Assembly (NCBI RefSeq): GCF_030811595.1
Contig: NZ_JAUSRB010000002.1
Coordinates: 2,108,001 to 2,172,000, forward strand
DNA from: Streptosporangium brasiliense
GTDB lineage: Bacteria; Actinomycetota; Actinomycetes; Streptosporangiales; Streptosporangiaceae
Length of the DNA stretch: 64,000 nt
Reading direction: 5' to 3'
The notes under the pieces were generated by a model. The model made no database searches. It was not told the origin of the DNA and was given only the letters and a program-made list of their open reading frames with translations. The number at the start of each line of letters is the position of its first letter. Within the stretch, counting starts at the first letter, position 1. Below, piece after piece: positions 1 through 8,515 of this stretch. Made by a program: the position numbers and the translations under genes.

Positions 1-1
1 A

Positions 2-1126
2 TGGGTGCACGCCCGGCGCGCACGGGGCGGCAAGAGGCGGGCCGGGCGTGCCCCGGCATGGCCCGCGCCGCCCGCCGTCAGCGTGATCGTCCCGGCCTAC
101 AACGAGGAGGCCGGGATCGAGGCCACCGTACGCTCACTGGTGAACACCGGCTATCCCGGCGCGCTGGAGGTGATCGTCGTGGACGACGGCTCCTCCGACG
201 GCACCGCCGCCATCGCCGCCTCCCTCGATCTGCCCGGAGTACGGGTGATCCGCCAGGAGAACGGCGGCAAGCCCGCGGCGCTCAACACCGGTATCGCGCA
301 CGCCTCGCACGACATCCTGGTCATGGTGGACGGCGACACCGTCTTCGAGCCCGACACCATCGAGCACCTGGTCCGGCCGCTCGCCGACCCGGCCGTGGGC
401 GCGGTCAGCGGCAACACCAAGGTCGGCAACCGGCGCGGCATGATCGGCCGCTGGCAGCACATCGAGTACGTCATCGGCTTCAACCTCGACCGTCGCGCCT
501 TCGACCTGCTGGGGTGCATGCCCACCGTGCCGGGGGCGATCGGGGCCTTCCGGCGCTCGGCGCTGCGGGAGATCGGGGGAGTCAGCGTCGACACCCTGGC
601 CGAGGACACCGACCTGACCATGGCGATGTGCCGGGGCGGCTGGCGGGTGGTCTACGAGGAGAACGCGCTGGCGTGGACCGAGGCGCCGACCTCGCTCGGG
701 CAGCTGTGGCGCCAGCGTTACCGCTGGTGCTACGGCACGCTGCAGGCGATGTGGAAGCACCGCCGCGCGATCGCGGAGCCGGGCCCGTTCGGCCGGCGCT
801 GCCTGGGCTACCTGACGCTGTTCCAGGTGGTGCTACCGCTGCTCGCCCCGGTCGTGGACGTCATGGCCGTCTACAGCGTGCTGGTGGGAGATCCGCTGCC
901 GGTGGTGGCCGTCTGGGCGGGATTCGTGCTCGTCCAGGCGTTCAGCGGCTGGTACGCGCTGCGCCTGGACCGCGAGCGGGCCTCGGCACTGTGGGTGCTG
1001 CCGCTGCAGCAGTTCGTCTACCGGCAGCTGATGTACCTGGTGGTGATCCAGTCGGTGGCGACCGCCGTGCTCGGGGTGCGCCTGCGCTGGCAGACGATCC
1101 GCCGGGAGGGCACTTTCGCGGGCTGA
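2..1126 (+). CDS. Family 2 processive glycosyltransferase, 3' part of gene
   Basis: The reading frame is open from the window edge, so the true start lies upstream; the first in-frame ATG (position 5) begins in a low-complexity Arg/Ala stretch and is probably internal. The GT-A fold is clear: VSVIVPAYNEE, then DDGSSDGT, then VDGDT (the DxD-like metal site), EDTDLT (catalytic-base region) and QRYRW, the QxxRW signature of processive enzymes such as hyaluronan, chitin or cellulose synthases. Three hydrophobic segments follow in the C-terminal third. The enzyme should move sugar units from a nucleotide sugar to a growing polysaccharide at the membrane. In actinomycetes such domains are often fused behind a polysaccharide deacetylase, which cannot be tested here. 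The polymer is unknown. Confidence 0.85.
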   Translation, partial: WVHARRARGGKRRAGRAPAWPAPPAVSVIVPAYNEEAGIEATVRSLVNTGYPGALEVIVVDDGSSDGTAAIAASLDLPGVRVIRQENGGKPAALNTGIAHASHDILVMVDGDTVFEPDTIEHLVRPLADPAVGAVSGNTKVGNRRGMIGRWQHIEYVIGFNLDRRAFDLLGCMPTVPGAIGAFRRSALREIGGVSVDTLAEDTDLTMAMCRGGWRVVYEENALAWTEAPTSLGQLWRQRYRWCYGTLQAMWKHRRAIAEPGPFGRRCLGYLTLFQVVLPLLAPVVDVMAVYSVLVGDPLPVVAVWAGFVLVQAFSGWYALRLDRERASALWVLPLQQFVYRQLMYLVVIQSVATAVLGVRLRWQTIRREGTFAG

Positions 1127-1179
1127 GACGGTCTCCCGGCCTCCCGGTCCCCGGGCTCGGCGCCGGACGGCCCGGACGG

Positions 1180-1217
1180 CCCAGGCGGCCCGGCCCCGGA
1201 CGGCCGGGCCGCCTGGG
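1180..1217. terminator. Bidirectional GC-rich terminator hairpin
   Basis: A near-perfect inverted repeat of about 16 bp arms (left arm begins CCAGGCGGCC, right arm ends GGCCGCCTGG) with a loop of about 6 nt sits between the convergent glycosyltransferase and lanM stop codons. It has no T tract, as is common in high-GC actinomycetes. Confidence 0.6.
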
Positions 1218-1249
1218 GCCGGGCCGGCCCCGTCGGCTGGCCGGACACC

Positions 1250-4162
1250 TCATCCCTCCGGGTCGGGCAGCAGGACGGAGGGCAGGGCGCCGCCGGCGCG
1301 CATGCGCAGCAGCTGGTAGGCCACGCCGCCCAGCCCGGGCAGCAGACCGGGGGCGAAGACGTCTCTGGCCAGGCCGCTGACCGGGCCGTGCTCCTCGATG
1401 CCGCCGAGGATGGAGGCGTCCAGCCTCTCCCTGTCCACGCCCCGGGGACCGACGCCGGCGGCCAGCGCCAGGTCGATCACCTCCCAGGCGCCGAGGTCGC
1501 CGTGGCAGAGCGTGTGGTTCCAGCCCAGGCCCTCGCCCCAGCAGGCCGCGGCGGCGCGGCGCAGCGTCTCGCGCCACCGCTCGCCGCCCTCACGCGCCAG
1601 CCGGTCGGCGGCCACCACGCCGACGCCACCGGCGCCGTGGCACCAGGCGGCGGCGGTGATCCCGTCCTCACGCAGGTCACGCCACCCGCCGAGCCCGGGA
1701 TCGTAGAGCGAGTCCTCGTAGGCGAACGCGGCCAGGGCGGTCGTGCCGAAGGCAGGCGCCCCGGTGGGGGAGGCGGTTCCGGCGCCGGAGAGTGGGGTCA
1801 CGGCGTCAGGGGCGGTCGTGCCGGAGGCAGGCGCCCCGGTGGGGGAGGCGGCCAGGCGGGACAGGGCCCAGCCGATGCCGGTGGCGCCGTGGGCGAGGCC
1901 GCCGAGCCCCTGCGGGAAGCGGGCGCTCGGCCAGCAGACCCCCGGCTCCCGGCTCTGGGCGAGCTCGGCCAGCCGTACCCCGATCGCGGCCGCCTGTCCG
2001 GCCCATTGCCCGTCGCCCGTCTGGGAGGCGAGTCCCAGCAGCGGCACCACCGCTCCCGCCATGCCCGTCACCAGGTCGTACACATCGTCCGCCGCGACCG
2101 ACCCGGGCACCGTCGCGGCCAGCGCGGACGCCCGGGTGAGCGCCTCCTCCCGTCCGACGGCGCCGAGCCGGCGCAGCAGCAGCCAGCCCCAGATCTGGGA
2201 GCCGACGCCGATGTAGCCGCCGGGGGGCTGGGGGCGCAGGCGCACGCCCTCCCGCCGGTGCTCGGCGTCCCTGTCCTCGATCTGCCTGATCGTGCGCAGC
2301 GTGCCCGCGAGCAGCTCCGCCACCCCGTCCACCGGGTCGGCCCGGCCCTGCCCGGCCTCCTGGAGGTAGGCGGCCAGGAGCACGGCCACCCCGTGCGCCC
2401 CGCCGTACAGGTCGGACGAGAGCGGCTGCACGGTCCAGCCGGTGGGGTTGAGGACGGGGCTGATCCAGGTGACGGTGCCGTCCTCGGCGAGCACCGCGCT
2501 GTCCAGCACGCCGCGCAGGATGCCCGCGGCCACCGTGCGGCGCCTGCCGTCCAGGTCGTCGGTGCGGACCAGGGCGGGGGCCAGCGGCTTCTCGTCGGGC
2601 AGCCAGCCCTCGTTGAGATAGGCGCTGACCAGGGCGGCCTGGATCACCTGGCGGTCCAGCGCCTGGTCGCGGCCGCGCCAGCGGCGCACCGCGTCGGCGA
2701 CGAGATCCTGCCCGGGTCCGTGGGCGGTACCGCGGGGGCCGTCCATGCGCCCCCTGCGCGGGGTGGTGGCGAAGAAGGGGACGTCGCCCTCGCAGAGCTC
2801 GTCCACCTCCGCCGCGATGACGGTGGGGTCGGCGGGCGCGCCCGGCACGTTCCCGGCCTGCTCGGCCAGCAGCCGCGCGGTCTTGTCACGCGCCGCCGCC
2901 TCGTCGTGCAGCGCGGCCGGGTGCCAGAGCATCCTGCCCAGCTCGGCGTAGGACTCGGTGGAGCGCAGCACCACCCGGATCGGGCAGTCGGTGAAGGCGT
3001 CGAGCGCCCCGGCCAGCTCGCCCCGGCCGTCCATCGCGTGCAGGCGCTCGGTCAGCTCGTCGAACCCGGCGAGGATCAGGTCCCAGTAGCGGCCGAGCAC
3101 CGGTCCGGGGCTGGGGTGGTTGGCCGTCTGCGGGACGGGCACGCGCTCCACGCCCAGCCTGGCGGTGTCGGTGCCCGCGCCGAGCACGACGGGCAGCTCC
3201 ATGTACGGCTGCTGTCCGGGCAGGGCGCCGACGGCGGAGAGGTCGACCCCGCGCCAGCCCAGCGCGACGCCCCGGCCGGGCAGCAGCCCGGTGCGCAGCA
3301 CCGAGCCCTCGACCAGGCTCACCGCCCGGTCGACGGCCAGGCCGTAGCCGGAGGGGGCGGCGGAGGCGTGCGGGGTGAAGAGCGTCTCGCAGTCGACGAC
3401 GACGGGGTGGGGTCCGGCCGCGATCAGGTTCTCGGCGTGCAGGTCGCTGCCGCCCAGCAGGCGCATGAGCGCCAGCCAGTGGCCGATCCCCCGGTAGAAG
3501 GCGCGCAGCTCGGCGTCGCCGTCGCAGTGGCGGTGCCGGATGTGCTCGGCCCAGCCGTACCCGTCACGGACGATCACTTCGGGCACGCGGATGAGCGGCT
3601 CGCCGGGCAGCACGCGTGGGATGAGGCGGGCGAGCTCCGCGTCCACCTGGAGCGGGCGTGGTTTGTAGACCACGCGGCCGTCCACGCCGTGCAGGACGGC
3701 GACGGCGTGCCCGCCACGGTGGCTGTCGCCGGCGCCGAACTCCACACTCGTCAGCTCCCCGGTGGGGAGCACGGCCCTGTCGGCGGCGTACCGGCGGGCC
3801 AGGAGGGCGGCGGCCTCGCACCGGTTGCCGATCACGGTCCGCAGCCTGCCCGGCATGGTGGGATAGTGGCCGGCGAGCTCCCGCCAGAACGCGGGCTCGG
3901 CGACGCTCCGGCGCCACTGTTCCCAGCGGGCGGCGGGGTCGGCGGCCGTCAGGCGGCCGCTGATCCTCGCCGCGTTGAGCTCCAGCACCAGCACCCGGGT
4001 GACCTTGCGGCGGACGGTCTCCTCCAGCGCCGCGGCGGCGCCGTCGAGCAGGGCCCGCCGGTCGGCGGCGGTGAGGCCGGTGATCGACCCCAGCCGGGCC
4101 GCCAGGTCGGCCAGAGCCGGTCCGGTCAGGACGTCCAGCGGGGGGTCGAATTCACCGGCCAT
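1250..4162 (-). CDS. lanM: Class II lanthipeptide synthetase LanM
   Basis: This 970-residue bifunctional enzyme should dehydrate Ser/Thr in the neighbouring precursor and then cyclise Cys onto the dehydro residues. The N-terminal DUF4135 dehydratase has GAGDSHRGGHAV near residue 147, a kinase-like GSDLHAEN near 242 and VDCETLF near 257. The C-terminal LanC-like cyclase carries the zinc-site motifs AWCHGAGG (about 840) and TLCHGDLG (about 885). The ATG at 4162 is preferred over upstream frame extension because GGAGGG lies just before it and the extension would run into the precursor gene. The gene follows lanA by 17 nt. The cyclase domain contains an Ala/Thr/Pro-rich insert made by a 75-bp duplication. 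No transporter or leader protease is encoded nearby. Confidence 0.93.
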   Translation of the reverse strand: MAGEFDPPLDVLTGPALADLAARLGSITGLTAADRRALLDGAAAALEETVRRKVTRVLVLELNAARISGRLTAADPAARWEQWRRSVAEPAFWRELAGHYPTMPGRLRTVIGNRCEAAALLARRYAADRAVLPTGELTSVEFGAGDSHRGGHAVAVLHGVDGRVVYKPRPLQVDAELARLIPRVLPGEPLIRVPEVIVRDGYGWAEHIRHRHCDGDAELRAFYRGIGHWLALMRLLGGSDLHAENLIAAGPHPVVVDCETLFTPHASAAPSGYGLAVDRAVSLVEGSVLRTGLLPGRGVALGWRGVDLSAVGALPGQQPYMELPVVLGAGTDTARLGVERVPVPQTANHPSPGPVLGRYWDLILAGFDELTERLHAMDGRGELAGALDAFTDCPIRVVLRSTESYAELGRMLWHPAALHDEAAARDKTARLLAEQAGNVPGAPADPTVIAAEVDELCEGDVPFFATTPRRGRMDGPRGTAHGPGQDLVADAVRRWRGRDQALDRQVIQAALVSAYLNEGWLPDEKPLAPALVRTDDLDGRRRTVAAGILRGVLDSAVLAEDGTVTWISPVLNPTGWTVQPLSSDLYGGAHGVAVLLAAYLQEAGQGRADPVDGVAELLAGTLRTIRQIEDRDAEHRREGVRLRPQPPGGYIGVGSQIWGWLLLRRLGAVGREEALTRASALAATVPGSVAADDVYDLVTGMAGAVVPLLGLASQTGDGQWAGQAAAIGVRLAELAQSREPGVCWPSARFPQGLGGLAHGATGIGWALSRLAASPTGAPASGTTAPDAVTPLSGAGTASPTGAPAFGTTALAAFAYEDSLYDPGLGGWRDLREDGITAAAWCHGAGGVGVVAADRLAREGGERWRETLRRAAAACWGEGLGWNHTLCHGDLGAWEVIDLALAAGVGPRGVDRERLDASILGGIEEHGPVSGLARDVFAPGLLPGLGGVAYQLLRMRAGGALPSVLLPDPEG
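1741..1851. repeat. Direct repeat, 36 bp, period 75 bp, inside lanM
   Basis: Two almost identical 36-bp copies (1741-1776 and 1816-1851) lie 75 bp apart. They keep the frame and duplicate a 25-residue segment containing SPTGAPA and GTTA in the LanC-like domain. Confidence 0.8.
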
Positions 4163-4179
4163 GCGCTCCGCCCTCCGGC

Positions 4180-4383
4180 TCAGCAGCAGTAGCGGGTGGG
4201 GGAGGCGGTGCACGCGGTGCCGCACCGGCCGGAGATCGGCGGTCCGGTCATGGTGATCTCGGACTCCGCGTACTCGCCGCTGGGCAGCAGCGGGCCCGCC
4301 GGGCTGTCCCAGCCGTCGCCGGGCTCCTCACCCGCCCGCCACGCGGCGATGATCTCCTCGGCCTTCTCGATGGTCACGCTCAT
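4180..4383 (-). CDS. lanA: Lanthipeptide precursor peptide (LanA)
   Basis: A 67-residue peptide starts at ATG 4383 behind AGAAGGGAG. The first 40 residues form an acidic, partly helical leader (IEKAEEIIAAWRAGEE), as expected for LanM substrates. The C-terminus, ITMTGPPISGRCGTACTASP then TRYCC, has four Cys (54, 58, 66, 67) and seven Ser/Thr (T44, T46, S51, T56, T59, S61, T63), allowing up to four thioether rings. No canonical double-Gly cleavage site is evident; PAG at 28-30 and the SGEYAE stretch are weak candidates, so the core boundary is open. The form of the leader and the tandem C-terminal Cys recall small actinomycete proteins I associate with DUF6229, from memory only. It lies directly upstream of lanM on the same strand. 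Confidence 0.85.
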   Translation of the reverse strand: MSVTIEKAEEIIAAWRAGEEPGDGWDSPAGPLLPSGEYAESEITMTGPPISGRCGTACTASPTRYCC

Positions 4384-4464
4384 GGCCACTCCCTTCTCGG
4401 TGTGGCCATGATCTGAGGCGGAGGAGGGGGGCGATAGACGCCACAACTGCTCACTTGACAGCAA

Positions 4465-5121
4465 ATGGGGTCTATGAGAAAGAGGTTGGTGATCACCATT
4501 TCCGTGGTCGACGACGACCAGATGCTGATCGACGGACTGGCCGCCTGGCTGGCGGGGGTCCCCGGAGTACGGCTGGCGGCGACGGGGGCCACGGTCGCCG
4601 CGCTGCTCGGGGCCGAGGCCGAGACCGGCGAGGCCGACGTGGTGATCCTGGACCTGCTCCTCGCCGACGGCTCCGACCCCCTCGACAACGTCCGCGAGCT
4701 GGTGCGCGCCGGCCGCCGGGTGCTGGTGGTCAGCGTGGTGCCCTCCGGCGACATGGCCAGGAAGGTCGTGCGGGCCGGGGCCTGCGGCTACCTGACCAAG
4801 GACCACGACCTGGCGGCCCTGATCGCGCGGGTCGGGGAGGTGGTCGGGGAGGGCGTCGCCTACTCTCCCGAGCTCGCCCTGGGCTGGCTGTCCGACCGCT
4901 GCGCCGACCGGCCCACGCTGTCACCGCAGGAACGGGCCGTGCTGCTGGCCTACGCCTCGGGGATGACGCTGGCCGCCGCCGCGCGCAGCGCCGGGGTGCA
5001 GCCGGGGACGGCCAAGAACTACCTGGAGCGGGTCAAGGACAAATACCGCAAGGCCGGCCGGCCCGCCTACACCAAGCTGGAGCTGGCCGTCCGGGCCAGG
5101 GAGGACGGCCTGCTGCCCTAG
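4465..5121 (+). CDS. Response regulator with receiver and LuxR-type HTH domains
   Basis: A 218-residue protein has an N-terminal receiver domain (acidic cluster SVVDDDQ, phospho-acceptor Asp in VVILDLLLADG, switch Lys in YLTKD) and a C-terminal helix-turn-helix (SPQERAVLLAYASGMTLAAA with GTAKNYLERVKDKYRKAG) of the NarL/FixJ type. It is transcribed away from lanA and converges on the sensor kinase gene; the two stop codons share the palindrome CTAG. It probably controls the lanthipeptide locus. The start is uncertain: ATG 4465, ATG 4474 or GTG 4489 are all in frame and none has a good ribosome site; family members usually begin just before the SVVDDD stretch, which favours the later ones. Confidence 0.87.
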   Translation: MGSMRKRLVITISVVDDDQMLIDGLAAWLAGVPGVRLAATGATVAALLGAEAETGEADVVILDLLLADGSDPLDNVRELVRAGRRVLVVSVVPSGDMARKVVRAGACGYLTKDHDLAALIARVGEVVGEGVAYSPELALGWLSDRCADRPTLSPQERAVLLAYASGMTLAAAARSAGVQPGTAKNYLERVKDKYRKAGRPAYTKLELAVRAREDGLLP

Positions 5122-6350
5122 CCGGCGGGCCAGACGAGTTCCACGCAGGTGCCCTCCCCCGGTGCCGCCAGGATCGCGGCGCTCCCGCCCGCCTCCCGCA
5201 TGCGGTCGATCACCGATGAGCGCAGCCCGAAGCCGAACTCCGTCTCCCCGGGAGCGAATCCCCGGCCCCGGTCCACCACCCGGATGGTCACCGCGCCGTC
5301 CACGGTGACCGCGGTGAGCCAGGCCTCCCCGGCGCCCGAGTGCACGGCGACGTTGTTGAGCGCCTCGCCGCAGGCGTCGGTGAGGGCGGCGGTGACCTCG
5401 GGCGGCAGCCGCTCCGGCAGCGCCGCGGCGGCATGCCTGACGCGCAGTCCCAGGCAGGCGGCCCTGGCCACCGCCTGGGCCAGCCCGTTGCTCAGCGTGG
5501 TCGGCGGGCCCGCCGAGTCCTGCCCGATCAGGGCCCGGACGTACTCGGCGTCCGCGGCGCAGCGCCGGCGGACCTGCTCGGCGCGGTGGTCCAGGCCGCC
5601 CCGGGCGATCGCGGTCAAGGTGGTCAGCACCGTGTCGTGCAACTGCCGGTAGTGGGCCAGCCGTTCGGTCGAGCGGGCCTGCTCCGCCTCGGCGGCCAGG
5701 CGCAGCTCCGTCAGGTCGTCCAGGCGGCGCGCCTGGGCGGCCAGGTAGCGGCGGATGAAGTAGACGATCACCGCGAACCACACGTAGCCGTTGACGCGCA
5801 CGGCGAGGTCGAGCGGGAGCGGGTAGCGCAGGCCGAGGTCGCCGGCGTGCGCCACCGCGTAGGCGGCGATCGGCGGCAGGAGCGCGAGGGCGTGGCGGGG
5901 CCGCGTGGTGAACGCGCCGACCACCGCCCCCGTGGACAGCAGGGCGGAGGAGGACCAGTTGGCCGTGCCGGTCGTGGCGGCGCCCACGCAGTTGGCGGTG
6001 ACCCCCATCATGAGCACGCAGGTCACCGCCACGTCCGCGCCGACCACCCAGGGGGCGAACCAGCCGCGCCGCCGTACGGACACGGACTGGAGAACGTTCC
6101 ACGCCAGGGCGACGGCCAGCAGCAGGGCGTTGAGCGCCCGGTCCTCGTAGAGCCCGTCGGCGTTGAACAGGCTCGCGCCCGCCGGGACCAGGTAGCTGAG
6201 GCGCTGCAGGATCAGCAGCATCGCGACGAAGCGGTGCACGCGTTCGCGGCCGGGGCTGGCGGCGAGGCATTCCGGATCGCGCCAGCCGAGCGTGCCCCAT
6301 CGACCCACGTCCCGTCCCATCCCTGACCCCGCCGATGTCCGCGTCGTCAT
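5118..6350 (-). CDS. Membrane sensor histidine kinase
   Basis: A 410-residue protein begins at ATG 6350, with GTCGGAG ahead of it. About five or six hydrophobic segments fill the first 200 residues (for example YLVPAGASLF, ALNALLLAVALAWNVL, HALALLPPIAAYAVAHA). A short coiled region with LHYRQLHDTVL-like dimerisation and phospho-acceptor sequence (HYRQLHDTVL) follows, then a HATPase domain with N box EALNNVAVHSGA, G1 DRGRGF and G2 GFGLRSSVIDRM. This is the HisKA_3-type kinase expected to pair with a NarL/FixJ regulator, and the partner is the convergent gene at 4465. The pairing, beside lanA and lanM, suggests envelope-stress or self-product sensing. Confidence 0.88.
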   Translation of the reverse strand: MTTRTSAGSGMGRDVGRWGTLGWRDPECLAASPGRERVHRFVAMLLILQRLSYLVPAGASLFNADGLYEDRALNALLLAVALAWNVLQSVSVRRRGWFAPWVVGADVAVTCVLMMGVTANCVGAATTGTANWSSSALLSTGAVVGAFTTRPRHALALLPPIAAYAVAHAGDLGLRYPLPLDLAVRVNGYVWFAVIVYFIRRYLAAQARRLDDLTELRLAAEAEQARSTERLAHYRQLHDTVLTTLTAIARGGLDHRAEQVRRRCAADAEYVRALIGQDSAGPPTTLSNGLAQAVARAACLGLRVRHAAAALPERLPPEVTAALTDACGEALNNVAVHSGAGEAWLTAVTVDGAVTIRVVDRGRGFAPGETEFGFGLRSSVIDRMREAGGSAAILAAPGEGTCVELVWPAG

Positions 6351-6623
6351 GATCTCCGACAAGTCCCGGCGGAGGAAGGGGCGCCGGTGCCGCGTGGCCG
6401 GACGGCGCGCCCCCACGTCCCTGGCCTCACGGCCGCGGGGGCGGCCGCTCCGGGACGTTCCGGGTCCCGCCGGACAGGTCCCGGAGGGGCGGCGCCGGGC
6501 TCCGGAGCCAGGTCGCAGCCGACGCGCCCATGGGGTACATTTCCGGATCATGGATCGGCCGTTCGCGTAGATGCCGCAGCACAGCCTGGCGTCCGCGAGC
6601 CGTTGGGCTGGAGGTCGAGGATC

Positions 6624-7115
6624 GTGAGCGCGGACAGAACCGCGTGGGAGCAGTGCAGCGTGGCGCGGGTGGTCTCCCCCGTCCAGCCCCGCAAACTGGC
6701 GAAGGTCCCCTTCGTCGAACTGGCGGACGGACGGCTGCAGGGTGTCGTGTCGAGCGGTTCGGACATCGCCCGGGTGTACGTCTCGTCGATCGCCGCCGGG
6801 ACGCACGGTTTCAGCTGCAGCACCAACAACAACCGGCCGTGCGGCGGGGTGTACGGCTCGCCGTGCAAGCACCTGCAGGCGCTCGCCGCGGAGGCCGTGC
6901 TGCAGTACGGCCTCGACCGGGTGGCCCGCTACCTGCGCGTCGAGGTCGGCGACGGCGCGGACCTGATGAGCTGCCTGCGCGGCGGGCACGAGCCCGCGCC
7001 GGCGGCCGTCGTGTTCAGCCGCTTCCTGCGCCACCTGGCCTACCTGGAGCTGCCCGACACCACCGAGCCCATCCCCGAACTGCACTGGTTCCCGGCCACG
7101 GGGGCGGCCCGATGA
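6624..7115 (+). CDS. SWIM-type zinc finger protein
   Basis: A 163-residue protein starts at GTG 6624 with GGAGGT eight bases upstream. Near residues 63-85 it carries a CxC...CxH pattern (SCSTNNNRPCGG ... SPCKHLQ) typical of SWIM zinc fingers, which bind DNA or proteins. It is the first gene of a five-gene operon in which successive genes overlap by ATGA. In related actinomycete operons a SWIM protein accompanies the MoxR and VWA components. Its job there is not established; a nucleic-acid or target-recognition role is inference. Confidence 0.75.
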   Translation: MSADRTAWEQCSVARVVSPVQPRKLAKVPFVELADGRLQGVVSSGSDIARVYVSSIAAGTHGFSCSTNNNRPCGGVYGSPCKHLQALAAEAVLQYGLDRVARYLRVEVGDGADLMSCLRGGHEPAPAAVVFSRFLRHLAYLELPDTTEPIPELHWFPATGAAR

Positions 7116-8515
7116 TGCTCGGAGTACAGCTGGCCGAACTGCTCGACGGCGACCCGGTGGGAGTCAGGGAGGCCCTCGACCTGGTGACGGGCTTCGACGA
7201 CGCCCTCGTGCACGGATTCGCCCGGCTCGGCGAGGACCGCGCCGCGGCGCTCGCGGCCCTGGCCGGGGCCCTGGCCGCCACGCCGCTCGGCGGACGCGCG
7301 GACGAGGCGGCCGGAAAGCTCGCCGCCGGCTCGGTCGCCGGCGAGCATCTGACGGTGCTGGCCGGCGGGCGCGCCGCCCTGCTCGGCGCGGTGCACGACG
7401 CCCTGCTCGGCCGTCTCGACGCCGCGCTGGGACGGTCCAGGGCCCCGTGGGAGGAAGCGCCGTCCACGGCGGCGCCCGTGGCCGACAACCTGCTCAGCGG
7501 GGCCCGGTCCTGGCTCCACGAGCTGGCCATCACCGGATGGCGGGGCGTCGACCACGACCTCGTCTCCGCCTCGGACCAGACACTTGAGGCCCTGCTGGCC
7601 GTACCGGAGCTGCGCCGGCCGGCGGTGCTGCTCGACGGCCTGGCGGCCGAGCTGCGGGCGTCATGCCCGGTCGGGGCGGCCGAGCGGCTGCCCGCGCGGC
7701 GCTGGGCCGACCTGTGGACGCGTGCCCTGCTGCTGTCGCAGCCCGGCGGTCTGCCCGGCGGTTCCGCGCCCGCGGAGACGGTGTCGGGCCGGCTGCTGAT
7801 CCTCGGCGCCGACGTGCACGAGCACGGCACCGCGGTGCAGGTGCAGGTGCACGGCGTGCTGGAGCCTGCCGGCGGCGGGCCGTCCCGGCTGGTGCGCACC
7901 AGCGTCGCCGCCGCGAAGGTGGACACGATCGTCGGCCCGACCCTGTGGCGGCTGCTCGGCGCCTACCCCGTGCTGCTGGGCGCGCTGGCCGAGCACCGCG
8001 GCCTGGAGGTCACGGACCTGCCCCTGCTGGGCAGCGGTGACCTGGTGTGGCATGAGGACCGGGCCCGCGCGGGCGGGCCCGCCGACCCGTTCGCCACCGC
8101 CCGGGTCCAGCTCACCGGCGCGCTCGCCCCGGCGGTGCCGCCCCTGGACCGCCATCCGGTGCGCATCGCCGAACCCGTGCTGGTGGAGGGCTACAAGGTG
8201 GCCGCCGACGGCACGTTGGACCTGGACGGCAACACCCTCGACGTCGACGTCGACCGCCTGCCGGCCTGCGGCCCGCTCACCCCCGAGCTGGTGACCGCCT
8301 CCTCGGCCTGCATCGGCCTGATCCGCTGGGACGGCGGCCGATGGCTGCTGCAGCCCCTGGCGGTCCAGGCGACGGTCAAGCGCAAGCCGGTCACGGCGTA
8401 CAACGGCGACTGGGCGCTGGGCCCCACCGACCCCAAGGCCGCCAAGGCCGAGGCCAGGGCCGGCGACGTGGTGGCCGTGCTGCGCGAGCGGGCCGGGCGG
8501 TTGCTGCGGCGATGA
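7112..8515 (+). CDS. Uncharacterised protein of the SWIM/VWA/MoxR operon
   Basis: A 467-residue cytoplasmic protein overlaps the SWIM gene by ATGA. It is rich in Ala/Leu helices in the first 250 residues (long runs of helix-repeat character), then has a beta-rich middle (SGRLLILGADVHEHGTAVQV) and a C-terminal segment ending in basic helices. I see no catalytic signature. Its position between SWIM and VWA genes matches the place often held by DUF5691-type proteins in similar operons, but I cannot assign it to that family by eye. It is probably a scaffold or adaptor of the complex. Confidence 0.7.
   Translation: MMLGVQLAELLDGDPVGVREALDLVTGFDDALVHGFARLGEDRAAALAALAGALAATPLGGRADEAAGKLAAGSVAGEHLTVLAGGRAALLGAVHDALLGRLDAALGRSRAPWEEAPSTAAPVADNLLSGARSWLHELAITGWRGVDHDLVSASDQTLEALLAVPELRRPAVLLDGLAAELRASCPVGAAERLPARRWADLWTRALLLSQPGGLPGGSAPAETVSGRLLILGADVHEHGTAVQVQVHGVLEPAGGGPSRLVRTSVAAAKVDTIVGPTLWRLLGAYPVLLGALAEHRGLEVTDLPLLGSGDLVWHEDRARAGGPADPFATARVQLTGALAPAVPPLDRHPVRIAEPVLVEGYKVAADGTLDLDGNTLDVDVDRLPACGPLTPELVTASSACIGLIRWDGGRWLLQPLAVQATVKRKPVTAYNGDWALGPTDPKAAKAEARAGDVVAVLRERAGRLLRR

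Noticed and set aside
1388..4192. A 934-codon open frame opposite lanM
   Set aside because: It is the antisense shadow of a high-GC gene: composition is Gly/Arg/Ala/Pro/His-rich with no domain, while the minus strand has a full LanM with all motifs.
4455..4483. TTGACA before the response regulator as a -35 element
   Set aside because: No acceptable -10 sequence lies 16-18 bp downstream, and such a promoter would start transcription inside the proposed coding region.
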